A stretch of 6,502 nucleotides of DNA from Sulfurimonas sp. (lineage in GTDB: Bacteria > Campylobacterota > Campylobacteria > Campylobacterales > Sulfurimonadaceae): NCBI GenBank assembly GCA_027044845.1, contig JALUBM010000146.1, positions 1 to 6,502 on the forward strand, written 5' to 3'. This document shows positions 1-5,611 of this stretch, in pieces (within the stretch, counting starts at the first letter, position 1; each line of letters begins with the position of its first letter). The notes below the pieces were generated by a model. It did no database searches, was not told the DNA's origin, and saw nothing but the letters and a program-made list of their open reading frames with translations. The position numbers and the translations under genes were made by a program.

Positions 1-402
1 ATATATATATTGCCCTTTTATTTTCGTGGATGTAAAGGATAGCTTTTTATCAACAAGTAAACCTTTTTTATTTGGCACAAGATAAATATTTTTATTCTTT
101 AATTTTGCAAGCTTCGATATTGTTTCAACCCAATATTCATTTACTATTTTATTTATATCCTCAAATGTGTCAAAATTTTCATATAATTTTATTATTTTGG
201 GCTCTTTTTCAACAATCTCCTTACATAGTGCTTTAAACTTTTCATGGAGTGTTTGTCTTGACATTCCATTTTCTTTTGCTATCTCCGCAAAGCTTTTCTT
301 TTTGTTTATGCCATCAATAAGAAAACTGTATTTTTTCATATAATTGGTTTTTGCTTGCACTTTTTTTGTTGCCACTATTAATATCTTATCTACTTTTCTC
401 AT
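1..402 (-). CDS. Unrecognised HTH protein, C-terminus cut by the window edge
   Basis: An open minus-strand frame of 134 codons runs from ATG at 402 to base 1 without a stop, so the gene continues outside the window. An in-frame TAA lies directly before the ATG, which makes this the first possible ATG. A weak AAGG (416-413) lies 11 nt upstream, a rather long spacing. Residues about 37-57 (SFAEIAKENGMSRQTLHEKF) read as a helix-turn-helix: helix, GMS turn, recognition helix. The N-terminus is basic (MRKVDKILIVATKKVQ). The part after the HTH is Lys-rich and mixed, with EYW near residue 89-91. It could be a replication, regulatory or transposase-type protein, but too little is present to decide. 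It is codirectional with the helicase operon and separated from it by about 280 bp holding its own promoter-like sequence. I am confident it is coding; the function is not recognised. Confidence 0.6.
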   Translation of the reverse strand, partial: MRKVDKILIVATKKVQAKTNYMKKYSFLIDGINKKKSFAEIAKENGMSRQTLHEKFKALCKEIVEKEPKIIKLYENFDTFEDINKIVNEYWVETISKLAKLKNKNIYLVPNKKGLLVDKKLSFTSTKIKGQYIY

Positions 403-433
403 TTAAGTATATACCTTATTTTTATTTTGTCAC

Positions 434-465
434 CCTAGAATGGTAGTGTTCCATCTTTATCTAGG
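434..465 (-). other. Bulged stem-loop in the leader of the left-edge HTH gene
   Basis: Minus strand: CCTAGA (465-460) pairs with TCTAGG (439-434), and the directly inner ATGG (454-451) pairs with CCAT (443-440). This gives ten base pairs, a one-sided 5-nt bulge (TAAAG) and a 7-nt loop (AACACTA). No T-run follows on the minus strand, so it does not look like an intrinsic terminator. It ends about 30 nt before the HTH gene ATG. Confidence 0.35.
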
Positions 466-659
466 TCGGTTTCAGAAATTTATTGTTCTGCGAAATTTGT
501 TGTTTGATTCTCGGTTATCAGGAACCTTTATAATTTTAACAACCTACAGAGTATTTGCTTCTTTTTTATCCAATTTGGTCAGTTTATCATTCAAATTTTA
601 ATTTTTCTTCTACAGAAATTTTATTTTTATCTATTATATTATATAACCTTGCGAATCTC
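437..659 (-). pseudogene. Probable decayed minus-strand gene fragment, identity unknown
   Basis: No intact frame exists here, but protein-like Lys/Glu-rich stretches follow one another in three minus-strand frames. About 659-591 reads LRFARLYNIIDKNKISVEEK and continues LKFE before TGA. A frame change near 592 continues as NDKLTKLDKKEANTL, a stop, then VVKIIK. A further frame change leads to ITENQTTNFAEQ, a stop, then ISETDLDKDGTLPF followed by TAG (439-437). Joined, these make a plausible helical protein of about 75 residues with an acidic tail. The acidic run ending in LPF recalls the C-terminal tip of single-stranded DNA-binding proteins, but nothing resembling an OB fold is left to support that. 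At least two frameshifts and two stops would be needed, so it is not functional as protein. The alternative is a noncoding leader for the downstream HTH gene; a promoter-like sequence overlaps its 5' part. Confidence 0.4.
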
Positions 660-661
660 AA
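633..661 (-). promoter_or_regulatory. Candidate sigma-70/A promoter toward the left-edge HTH gene
   Basis: On the minus strand TTGAGA (661-656), a spacer of exactly 17 nt and TATAAT (638-633) give 11 of 12 matches to the housekeeping consensus. Transcription would start near 626 and leave a leader of about 225 nt before the ATG at 402. The region is very AT-rich and the site overlaps the putative pseudogene, so chance occurrence is possible. Confidence 0.5.
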
Positions 662-684
662 ATAAAACTGATATTTTTAATATC
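660..684 (-). terminator. Weak AT-rich hairpin at the helicase stop codon
   Basis: GATATT (684-679) and AATATC (675-670) form a perfect 6-bp stem with a 3-nt loop that begins at the last base of the helicase TAG. AGTTTTATTT follows on the minus strand. The stem has only one GC pair, so this is at best a weak intrinsic terminator for the four-gene operon. Confidence 0.3.
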
Positions 685-2687
685 TAATCCATTTCAACAT
701 CTGATAGTTTTATTCTCAACACTGTTCTTTCTTCTTTTGCACCACAAACAGGTATCCCTGTTTCTTTTATAAAAAGAGACGGTTTTGTATCCTTTTTCTT
801 AAAACTGTATGTGAACAATAGTTTTTCTTTTGCTCTTGTTATTGCAACATACATCAACCGCCTTTCTTCTTCAATGCTTGTCGTCAATCTTTGACTAGGA
901 AACCTTTTTGCTGACAAGTTAATTATAAATACTTTTTTGAATTCAAGCCCTTTTGATGAATGAACTGTCATTAGCTTTACCCCGTATTTTCCTTCTTCAC
1001 TTTCTGATATTCTTTCTCTTATTAGGAGTGCCTTGAAACTATCTGAACTATGAAAAATAGTTTTCAAGGCAGATATAGCTTTATCTGAGAATTGAGGATA
1101 TTTATGGCTTTCTATATTTTTTATGTAGTTGTTAAAAAACTTACTTTTTTCTATTTTATCAAAAAACTCTTTTGGTGTATTTGCTAACTTTAAATGCCTT
1201 GTCAATGCTAAAAAACTTTTTAGTTCCCCCTCTTTATCAAGGCTATTAATTAGATTTGTTAATACATTACTTGCCACACCTTGATAAAACTGATTTCTCC
1301 CTTCTTTTATGTATGTATCATAAATTATTTTTACGTTTTTATGGTATGTTGCTCCATACAAGCTATTATAGGCTTCAACGATATTTGAATGCTGTTTTAG
1401 TTTTACAAAAGACATAAAAAATTTAGCTTGAGGACTTTGCATGAAATTAGACTTGTCTAATCTGTCTACTGCTATATCATTCGCAAGAAGAGCCAATTCA
1501 ATACTATCTCCCGATGAATTTGAACGAAAGAGTATCGCGATATCGTTAATATCATAGTTTGTTTTTTGTATTGTTTCGACAATAAAATTTTCTTCTTCAT
1601 CGATTGTTTGAAACCCATACGCCTTTGGTTTCCCCCAATCCTTATTCACCATTGGTATTAGCTCTTTGTTGAATATTCTTTCATTATTCTGTATTACTTT
1701 TTCAGCTATATTAAGTATGGACTTTGATGAACGATAGTTTTTTTTCAAGAAGAGAACTTTTGAATTTCTGTAATTTTCCACAAACTCTTGCATAACGCCA
1801 ACACTGCTACCATTAAACGCATATATACTTTGGTCAAAATCACCCACACAAAATAAAGAAGCGCCACTTGCGTTTTTCATGCTTTTTAGGGCATCGTTCT
1901 GGATTTTGTTTGTGTCTTGATATTCATCGACTATAATTTCTTGTATTTCGTTTTTGTTTTCTTTGTAATAGCTTTTTATATAATCAATGTAATCTGTAAA
2001 ATCAATAAGACCATATTTTTTTTTATCTTCTATGTATTTCCCCACTACATCCGCATAAAAGTTTGCATATTGTGATTCCATGCTTTTCTCAGTAATTAAA
2101 TAATCATAAAATTTGTTTTTCTTTTTATTTCCTGTTATATTTCTATATAAAGAGTATAAACTCATTAAAGTTGACGGGGCTATACACTTTTCTGGTTCAA
2201 CACCATAGTTACTAATTAAATTATCATATATTGTGGTTGCAAGATTTGTAATATCTAAATCTTGCATCAATTTGTATTTTCCTTTTATATGTTTATCCAT
2301 CAGTCTTTTTCCGAATGCGTGGAATGTTCCTGCAAAAATCTTTTCAACATCTTCTTTGTTAAAATATTTCAACAGTCTTTCGAGCATTTCTTTACCAGCT
2401 TTATTCGTGAATGTAAGGAGAATTATATTTTTAGGCTTAATATTTTTCTCTTTTATTAAAAAATATACTCTTCCAATAATGGTTGATGTTTTTCCTGTTC
2501 CTGCCGATGCTATAACTAAATTGTTTTCACTGTTTGTTGTTGCAGACTCCAATTGTTCTTCATTGAGCGTTTCAAGCGGTGATATTGTGGTTTTTTTGGA
2601 ATGTAATTTTTCTAGGTTATTTTCTCGCTTTTTTTTGTGCGCAACTTCTTTTTTGTCTGCCGTATTATTTAATAAATGTTCTAACAA
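684..2687 (-). CDS. UvrD/Rep/PcrA-type SF1A DNA helicase
   Basis: An ATP-dependent 3'-5' single-strand DNA translocase/helicase by family. All core motifs are present in order in 667 residues: Q motif LNEEQ (41-45), Walker A ASAGTGKTST (60-69), motif Ia TFTNKAGKEM (92-101), Ib AGTFHAFG (119-126), Walker B IIVDEYQDTN (251-260), motif III VGDFDQSIYAFNGS (281-294), motif IV NYRSS with the arginine finger (317-321), motif V KLMTVHSSKGLEF (571-583) and motif VI EEERRLMYVAITRAKEKL (606-623). The start is TTG at 2687-2685: no in-frame ATG occurs before residue 101, and AAAGGAGA lies just upstream. The basic, coiled-coil-prone N-terminal 35 residues precede the usual family start and are odd. Length is close to Rep (about 670), without a clear C-terminal extension. 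Motif III has Asn where UvrD/PcrA/Rep usually have Arg (W/F-R-G). It is last in the operon, 54 nt after the amidoligase stop, with a palindrome in that gap. Likely role: plasmid/phage replication or repair. The copy is too divergent to name uvrD, pcrA or rep. Confidence 0.95.
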   Translation of the reverse strand: MLEHLLNNTADKKEVAHKKKRENNLEKLHSKKTTISPLETLNEEQLESATTNSENNLVIASAGTGKTSTIIGRVYFLIKEKNIKPKNIILLTFTNKAGKEMLERLLKYFNKEDVEKIFAGTFHAFGKRLMDKHIKGKYKLMQDLDITNLATTIYDNLISNYGVEPEKCIAPSTLMSLYSLYRNITGNKKKNKFYDYLITEKSMESQYANFYADVVGKYIEDKKKYGLIDFTDYIDYIKSYYKENKNEIQEIIVDEYQDTNKIQNDALKSMKNASGASLFCVGDFDQSIYAFNGSSVGVMQEFVENYRNSKVLFLKKNYRSSKSILNIAEKVIQNNERIFNKELIPMVNKDWGKPKAYGFQTIDEEENFIVETIQKTNYDINDIAILFRSNSSGDSIELALLANDIAVDRLDKSNFMQSPQAKFFMSFVKLKQHSNIVEAYNSLYGATYHKNVKIIYDTYIKEGRNQFYQGVASNVLTNLINSLDKEGELKSFLALTRHLKLANTPKEFFDKIEKSKFFNNYIKNIESHKYPQFSDKAISALKTIFHSSDSFKALLIRERISESEEGKYGVKLMTVHSSKGLEFKKVFIINLSAKRFPSQRLTTSIEEERRLMYVAITRAKEKLLFTYSFKKKDTKPSLFIKETGIPVCGAKEERTVLRIKLSDVEMD
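1447..1460. repeat. Palindrome copy with one mismatch inside the helicase gene
   Basis: TTAGACTTGTCTAA differs from the perfect palindrome TTAGACATGTCTAA at one central base, keeping both 6-bp arms. It lies within helicase codons 410-414 (LDKSN). It could be a coding coincidence or a fifth binding site. Confidence 0.45.
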
Positions 2688-2694
2688 TAACAGT

Positions 2695-2702
2695 TCTCCT
2701 TT
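2695..2702 (-). promoter_or_regulatory. Strong ribosome-binding site that decides the TTG start of the helicase
   Basis: Minus-strand AAAGGAGA ends 7 nt before the TTG at 2687-2685. This is the best Shine-Dalgarno match in the window. It compensates for the non-ATG start and argues that translation begins there. Confidence 0.75.
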
Positions 2703-2710
2703 AATTTTTA

Positions 2711-2724
2711 TTAGACATGTCTAA
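2711..2724. repeat. Perfect 14-bp palindrome (candidate parS/operator), amidoligase-helicase gap
   Basis: TTAGACATGTCTAA is a perfect inverted repeat lying in the 54-nt gap between the amidoligase stop (2742) and the helicase start (2687), 8 nt before the helicase ribosome-binding site. It matches the copy in the end of parB exactly and the two in the divergent control region except one base. I see no convincing promoter beside it, so it is more likely a partition site, roadblock or attenuating operator than a classical repressor site. Confidence 0.75.
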
Positions 2725-2741
2725 TTTTGTTTTACCCTACC

Positions 2742-3749
2742 CTAACTTATCGCCTGCTCTGTTGGTGCATTGTAATAATGCTCCTCTGGAACAATTGTTA
2801 CTTCTTCATAGTTGTTAAAAGCATCGTCAAAAGCAGACTCAAGCGAATATCCAAATTTCTCTTTTAGTTCACCAGCTAATGTCATCAAGTCATTTAGATT
2901 TGCTTTTTCCATTGTATGATGTCCATTGCTCAAGTTTTCTTTTACGAGTTTTCCATAAAGCTCTTGTTCTGCATTTGGCATACATGCTATTCTGTGCAAT
3001 TCGATAAAAGTATTTAGTTTGTTTAAAATATTTTCAGCATCTTTATACACGTTCGCACCGCCAAATATTCTTAACTCTATATGATTATTTGCTAAAAATA
3101 CAATATCGTAATTTTTTGTCTGCTCTCTTACGTCTTTATTAAAATTCTCTACTTTCATGTTCAGAAAAACTTTTTCTAGTGATTTTACATAGTCGTTTCT
3201 TTCCATATATTCTTCAAATAAGTTGTTTTCTGCATGTAAGAATGTCATAAGCTTAGCCATGTCTATATTTTTAAGCTTATCGCTTGATATGTGAAAATGG
3301 ACACCACAAGAGTCGTTTGAGTATCCTATGTCATTGATTATGTCTGAAACAGATTGGAAGTAAAAAGGAACATCTCTAATGTCCATTTTTGGAGAGACAA
3401 ATTCAAACCCCTCCCCTAATTTACTTTCTAGGCTGGTGTCTTTTTCGAGATATGCGAAGTCTAAAATTTTATCATCCTCAAAACTATCATTTAAAACAAC
3501 TATTTCTTTGTTGAAAAATGATAGTTGGTGCAGTAATCGGTCGGTCTGTTCCCCCATGTTGTCCATCTTTTCATTTGCTGTTGTTCCTTTGTTTGGTATA
3601 TAAAATTCACATTCAATTCCAATCTTGTAATCAGAATTAATAATCTGTAATGAAAATGGGTTTTTTATATCTGACTTTATTATTTCAATTAATTCCTTGT
3701 TTACTTCGTTACTTATGTGCAATCTGTCTTTCAGTTTCGTTATTTTCAT
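2742..3749 (-). CDS. GS-like amidoligase (COOH-NH2 ligase, Amidoligase_2 type)
   Basis: Family members have a glutamine-synthetase-like fold and are predicted to use ATP to join a carboxylate to an amine, making amides or peptide bonds; most substrates are unknown. Visible motifs in order: GIECEF (44-49) with the metal/ATP-binding acidic pair, KDTSLE (103-108), EFVSP (116-120), CGVHFHIS (148-155) with the paired histidines, and HIELRIFGG (223-231), the usual E-x-R strand. After about residue 260 the chain is helical, and the tail is acidic. At 335 residues it is of normal length and looks intact. No signal peptide or membrane segment, so cytoplasmic. The start is ATG at 3749 with AAAGG (3760-3756) six nt upstream; only 12 nt separate it from the preceding stop. 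Its operon partner is a gamma-glutamylcyclotransferase-fold gene, a pairing that suggests a gamma-glutamyl or similar amide is made and trimmed. Family is confident; the actual substrate is not known. Confidence 0.88.
   Translation of the reverse strand: MKITKLKDRLHISNEVNKELIEIIKSDIKNPFSLQIINSDYKIGIECEFYIPNKGTTANEKMDNMGEQTDRLLHQLSFFNKEIVVLNDSFEDDKILDFAYLEKDTSLESKLGEGFEFVSPKMDIRDVPFYFQSVSDIINDIGYSNDSCGVHFHISSDKLKNIDMAKLMTFLHAENNLFEEYMERNDYVKSLEKVFLNMKVENFNKDVREQTKNYDIVFLANNHIELRIFGGANVYKDAENILNKLNTFIELHRIACMPNAEQELYGKLVKENLSNGHHTMEKANLNDLMTLAGELKEKFGYSLESAFDDAFNNYEEVTIVPEEHYYNAPTEQAIS
3253..3266. repeat. Degenerate palindrome-like site within the amidoligase gene
   Basis: TTAGCCATGTCTAT matches the 14-bp palindrome at 12 of 14 positions and keeps the CATGTCTA core. 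It lies within amidoligase codons for IDMAK. In DNA this AT-rich a match of this quality may be chance. Confidence 0.2.
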
Positions 3750-3761
3750 ACTCAGCCTTTA

Positions 3762-4085
3762 TTAGAACACAAATTTTACGAAGCAAGATTCTTTTTCATT
3801 GATTTCGAGCTCTGTATTATTTTTTTTAAAAACAGATAATTCAACAAAACCATTTTTTATCTCTAGTCCTGCCTTTTTTGCTTTTTTGAAAAATGCAATT
3901 TTTTCTGTTTCGTCTATTTTTAATGATTTTATATACTCGTTGAACATTAATATTATTGCCGATGGAACAAAGTTTTCTTTTTTGAACTGTGTCTGCATCT
4001 TTGTCGGAATTCCTGTTTCAACGTAGAACTTATTGAGCGATATCTCATACTTTTTTGCTTTTTTTTCTAAATCTTCCATTTTCAT
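3762..4085 (-). CDS. Small HTH-like protein of the amidoligase operon
   Basis: A 107-residue basic, soluble protein without signal peptide or membrane segment. The first half (KKYEISLNKFYVETGIPTKM to about residue 55) follows the pattern of small phage-type Cro/CI-like HTH proteins: a helix, the S-LNKF-ETGIP turn region, then a region ending VPSAIILMFNEYI. The usual W-KK of the recognition helix is replaced by QTQFKK, so DNA binding is an inference. The second half (about 56-107) is Lys-rich, then beta-like, ending in FVKFVF, and matches nothing I recognise. The start ATG at 4085 lies 1 nt after the TGA of the upstream gene, and its ribosome-binding site AAGGA (4094-4090) is within that gene, so translation is coupled. 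Met3 (4079) is an alternative start. Position between cyclotransferase and amidoligase suggests a regulator, an adaptor or even a substrate of the pathway; none of these is shown by the sequence. Confidence 0.8.
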   Translation of the reverse strand: MKMEDLEKKAKKYEISLNKFYVETGIPTKMQTQFKKENFVPSAIILMFNEYIKSLKIDETEKIAFFKKAKKAGLEIKNGFVELSVFKKNNTELEINEKESCFVKFVF

Positions 4086-4086
4086 A

Positions 4087-4545
4087 TCATCCTTCTTCTT
4101 TTAGCTTTTCAATATAATTATAACAGATTATCCCACATTTGTTGTGCTTTTGCTCCCATTCTCTGAGAGGGTGTTCCATCTCTGTATCTGCAATATTCGC
4201 ATTTGTTGGCATTGTGATATATGCTTCTGCATTGATTTTTTCTCCATTTGGCAAAATCACCTTTATTGTTTTTCTTTCATAAAGCCCATCATTAGTTCCT
4301 TCAAATATGTCAAGCTCTCCTTTGAGGATATTTTCTTCCACTTCATACAACTCACCCTCGATTCTCATCCCAATTTCTCTATTTGTATCATATAAATAAG
4401 GATAGAGGTAATTCATACATGGATACATTTCATATTCTCCGTCTGTTTTGCATGAATCGATGATGAGCGAACACTTTTTTAACACATGTTCATTAATGAA
4501 ACCTTTTTTTAAACTGCCATATACAAACAAAAAAACTTTATTCAT
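4087..4545 (-). CDS. Gamma-glutamylcyclotransferase-fold protein (AIG2/GGCT-like)
   Basis: GGCT-fold enzymes cleave gamma-glutamyl amides by cyclising the glutamyl group to 5-oxoproline; relatives act on gamma-glutamyl-amines or peptide isopeptide links. Numbered from ATG at 4545 (152 residues): FVYGSLKKG (7-15) contains the YGSL substrate-binding loop, IEGELYEV (62-69) is the typical central strand, and LDIFEGTNDGLYER (78-91) carries the expected catalytic glutamate, Glu82. The protein has normal length and no membrane segment. Start choice: an ATG at 4551 exists (MIM), but the AAAAAAGG ribosome-binding sequence touches it directly, whereas ATG at 4545 lies 6 nt after it, so 4545 is preferred. 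This is the first gene of the operon, served by a consensus promoter at 4594-4566. In the amidoligase context it may undo or trim the bond that enzyme makes, or guard the host's gamma-glutamyl pools. Fold is confident, substrate unknown. Confidence 0.88.
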   Translation of the reverse strand: MNKVFLFVYGSLKKGFINEHVLKKCSLIIDSCKTDGEYEMYPCMNYLYPYLYDTNREIGMRIEGELYEVEENILKGELDIFEGTNDGLYERKTIKVILPNGEKINAEAYITMPTNANIADTEMEHPLREWEQKHNKCGIICYNYIEKLKEEG

Positions 4546-4565
4546 TATCATCCTTTTTTGATTGA

Positions 4566-4594
4566 ATTATATCACAAAAACTATGTTTTGTCAA
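4566..4594 (-). promoter_or_regulatory. Fully consensus promoter of the amidoligase operon
   Basis: On the minus strand TTGACA (4594-4589), a 17-nt spacer and TATAAT (4571-4566) match the housekeeping sigma consensus at all 12 positions, and TGA before the -10 adds an extended -10 element. Start of transcription is expected near 4559, giving a very short leader before ATG 4545. A palindrome copy ends 6 bp upstream of the -35. Confidence 0.85.
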
Positions 4595-4600
4595 ATTAAA

Positions 4601-4614
4601 TTAGACATGCCTAA
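4601..4614. repeat. 14-bp palindrome copy (candidate parS/operator), proximal to the operon promoter
   Basis: TTAGACATGCCTAA has one base off perfect symmetry. It sits 6 bp upstream of the -35 box of the minus-strand operon promoter, a position where a bound protein would contact or activate/occlude RNA polymerase. It is identical to the copy at 4640-4653 and in the same orientation. Confidence 0.75.
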
Positions 4615-4639
4615 TCTTATTCCTTTGAATCTTTATTTG

Positions 4640-4653
4640 TTAGACATGCCTAA
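4640..4653. repeat. 14-bp palindrome copy (candidate parS/operator), parA side
   Basis: TTAGACATGCCTAA, identical to the copy at 4601-4614, with 39 bp between equivalent positions and the imperfect half on the same side. It lies 16 bp upstream of the parA -35 box. The two copies lie between the divergent promoters, so one bound complex could affect both. Confidence 0.75.
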
Positions 4654-4669
4654 TAAAAATTCTTTTTCC

Positions 4670-4698
4670 TTGCTATTATCGTAAAAATATGTTACAAT
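4670..4698 (+). promoter_or_regulatory. parAB promoter
   Basis: TTGCTA (4670-4675), a 17-nt spacer and TACAAT (4693-4698) preceded by TGT (4690-4692), an extended -10 element. The expected start near 4705 leaves a leader of under 30 nt. It is weaker than the opposing operon promoter, as expected for an autoregulated partition operon. Confidence 0.7.
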
Positions 4699-4732
4699 TC
4701 TGTAAAATCGCAAAAGTTAAAAAGGATAATTG

Positions 4733-5593
4733 ATGAAAAAGACGAATGTTACAAACACAAATCTTGCTGAGTATTGTGGTGTTTCCGAAGGAACAATCAG
4801 ATATTGGGAGCAGAATAAGGTAAATCTATATGATGATGCTATAAAGGACTATATGGCATCTCTTAACACAACTACAAAATGTGACACAAAAAAGAAGCAT
4901 ATTCTTATGGTTTGCGGTCTTAAAGGTGGTGTTGGCAAGAGCACAATATCTAATATATTAAGCTACTCTGTCCCGAACAGTGCTATATTTAATATTGATA
5001 TTACAGCAAAAGAGAGCCATGCAAATAGCGCAACAACTATTGACTTCTCTGAAATATATAAAGAAGATATGGAAAATAGTAAAGATGACGGATGTGACAT
5101 AAAAGCTTCTGAGGTTCTTAATATTGTTAAAGAGGATTATGATACTGTTTTTGTCGATACCCCAAGTGATGCTTCTGAGGAATTTTTAGATGTTGCTCCT
5201 TATTGTGACGATTTTATTGTTGTGTTCTATGACGGAAGAGCTATCGAAGCTTCTTTGGGCACTGTTGATGTTCTTTTTAACCTCGATGTCATAAATAAGA
5301 AAAAACATAGAGTATTTTTTATTTATAACCGAGCAGAAAGTCAAAAAGATGCAGAAGAGGCTCTTTCTGAATTTAAGAATGGTGTTGAAAAAATACAGAA
5401 AAAGAGTGAAAGAGGTAAAGACTTCGAGTGTCATTATACTTATCTCGAAAATTCAAAAGTTGTAAGAACAATGGAAAAACAAAAAATAAGTGTAGTTGAT
5501 TTGTTCACAAGCAAAGGTATTATGTACAAAAGTTTTAGAAATCGTGCAAACCGTTTAATAAATGAAGCTGATAGCTTTTTAGAGTTATGTTAA
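4733..5593 (+). CDS. parA: ParA-family partition ATPase with N-terminal HTH
   Basis: ParA/Soj-type ATPases bind nonspecific DNA in the ATP form and move ParB-parS complexes to segregate plasmids or chromosomes. Numbered from ATG 4733 (286 residues): residues 8-27 (NTNLAEYCGVSEGTIRYWEQ) form a helix-turn-helix, as in plasmid ParA proteins that repress their own operon. The deviant Walker A is KGGVGKST (64-71) with the signature Lys64 and Lys69, and Walker B is TVFVDTP (138-144). The A' segment is unusual: FNIDITAKESHA in place of the common D-x-D-P-Q, keeping one Asp. No membrane segment. Start: TTG at 4730 is possible, but ATG 4733 lies 7 nt after AAAGG and is preferred. parB follows after 18 nt. 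The HTH may read the nearby 14-bp palindromes, although ParB is the other candidate. Confidence 0.92.
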   Translation: MKKTNVTNTNLAEYCGVSEGTIRYWEQNKVNLYDDAIKDYMASLNTTTKCDTKKKHILMVCGLKGGVGKSTISNILSYSVPNSAIFNIDITAKESHANSATTIDFSEIYKEDMENSKDDGCDIKASEVLNIVKEDYDTVFVDTPSDASEEFLDVAPYCDDFIVVFYDGRAIEASLGTVDVLFNLDVINKKKHRVFFIYNRAESQKDAEEALSEFKNGVEKIQKKSERGKDFECHYTYLENSKVVRTMEKQKISVVDLFTSKGIMYKSFRNRANRLINEADSFLELC

Positions 5594-5611
5594 AAATATA
5601 AGGAAAATATA

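Noticed and set aside
1..11. AT dinucleotide run at the left edge
   Set aside because: It is short and reads through as Tyr-Ile-Tyr codons of the left HTH gene; no repeat structure can be judged at an edge.
475..504. Short tandem near-repeat, GAAATTTATTGTT and GAAATTTGTTGTT, 17 bp apart
   Set aside because: Only two copies, AT-rich and with a mismatch; not enough for an iteron array or a CRISPR.
440..601. Plus-strand 53-codon open frame starting MVVFHLYLGR
   Set aside because: No ribosome-binding site, and hydrophobic composition typical of an antisense shadow. The minus-strand reading of the same DNA is more protein-like although broken.
2233..2724. Plus-strand open frame of 163 codons opposite the helicase N-terminal region
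   Set aside because: It is the antisense of an intact helicase with all motifs. The translation is Phe/Ser/Leu-rich as expected from complementing Lys/Glu codons, and no ribosome-binding site was seen. Other plus-strand frames at 3379-3603, 3799-4026 and 4144-4395 and minus-strand frames at 5186-5434 and 6137-6433 were rejected for the same reason.
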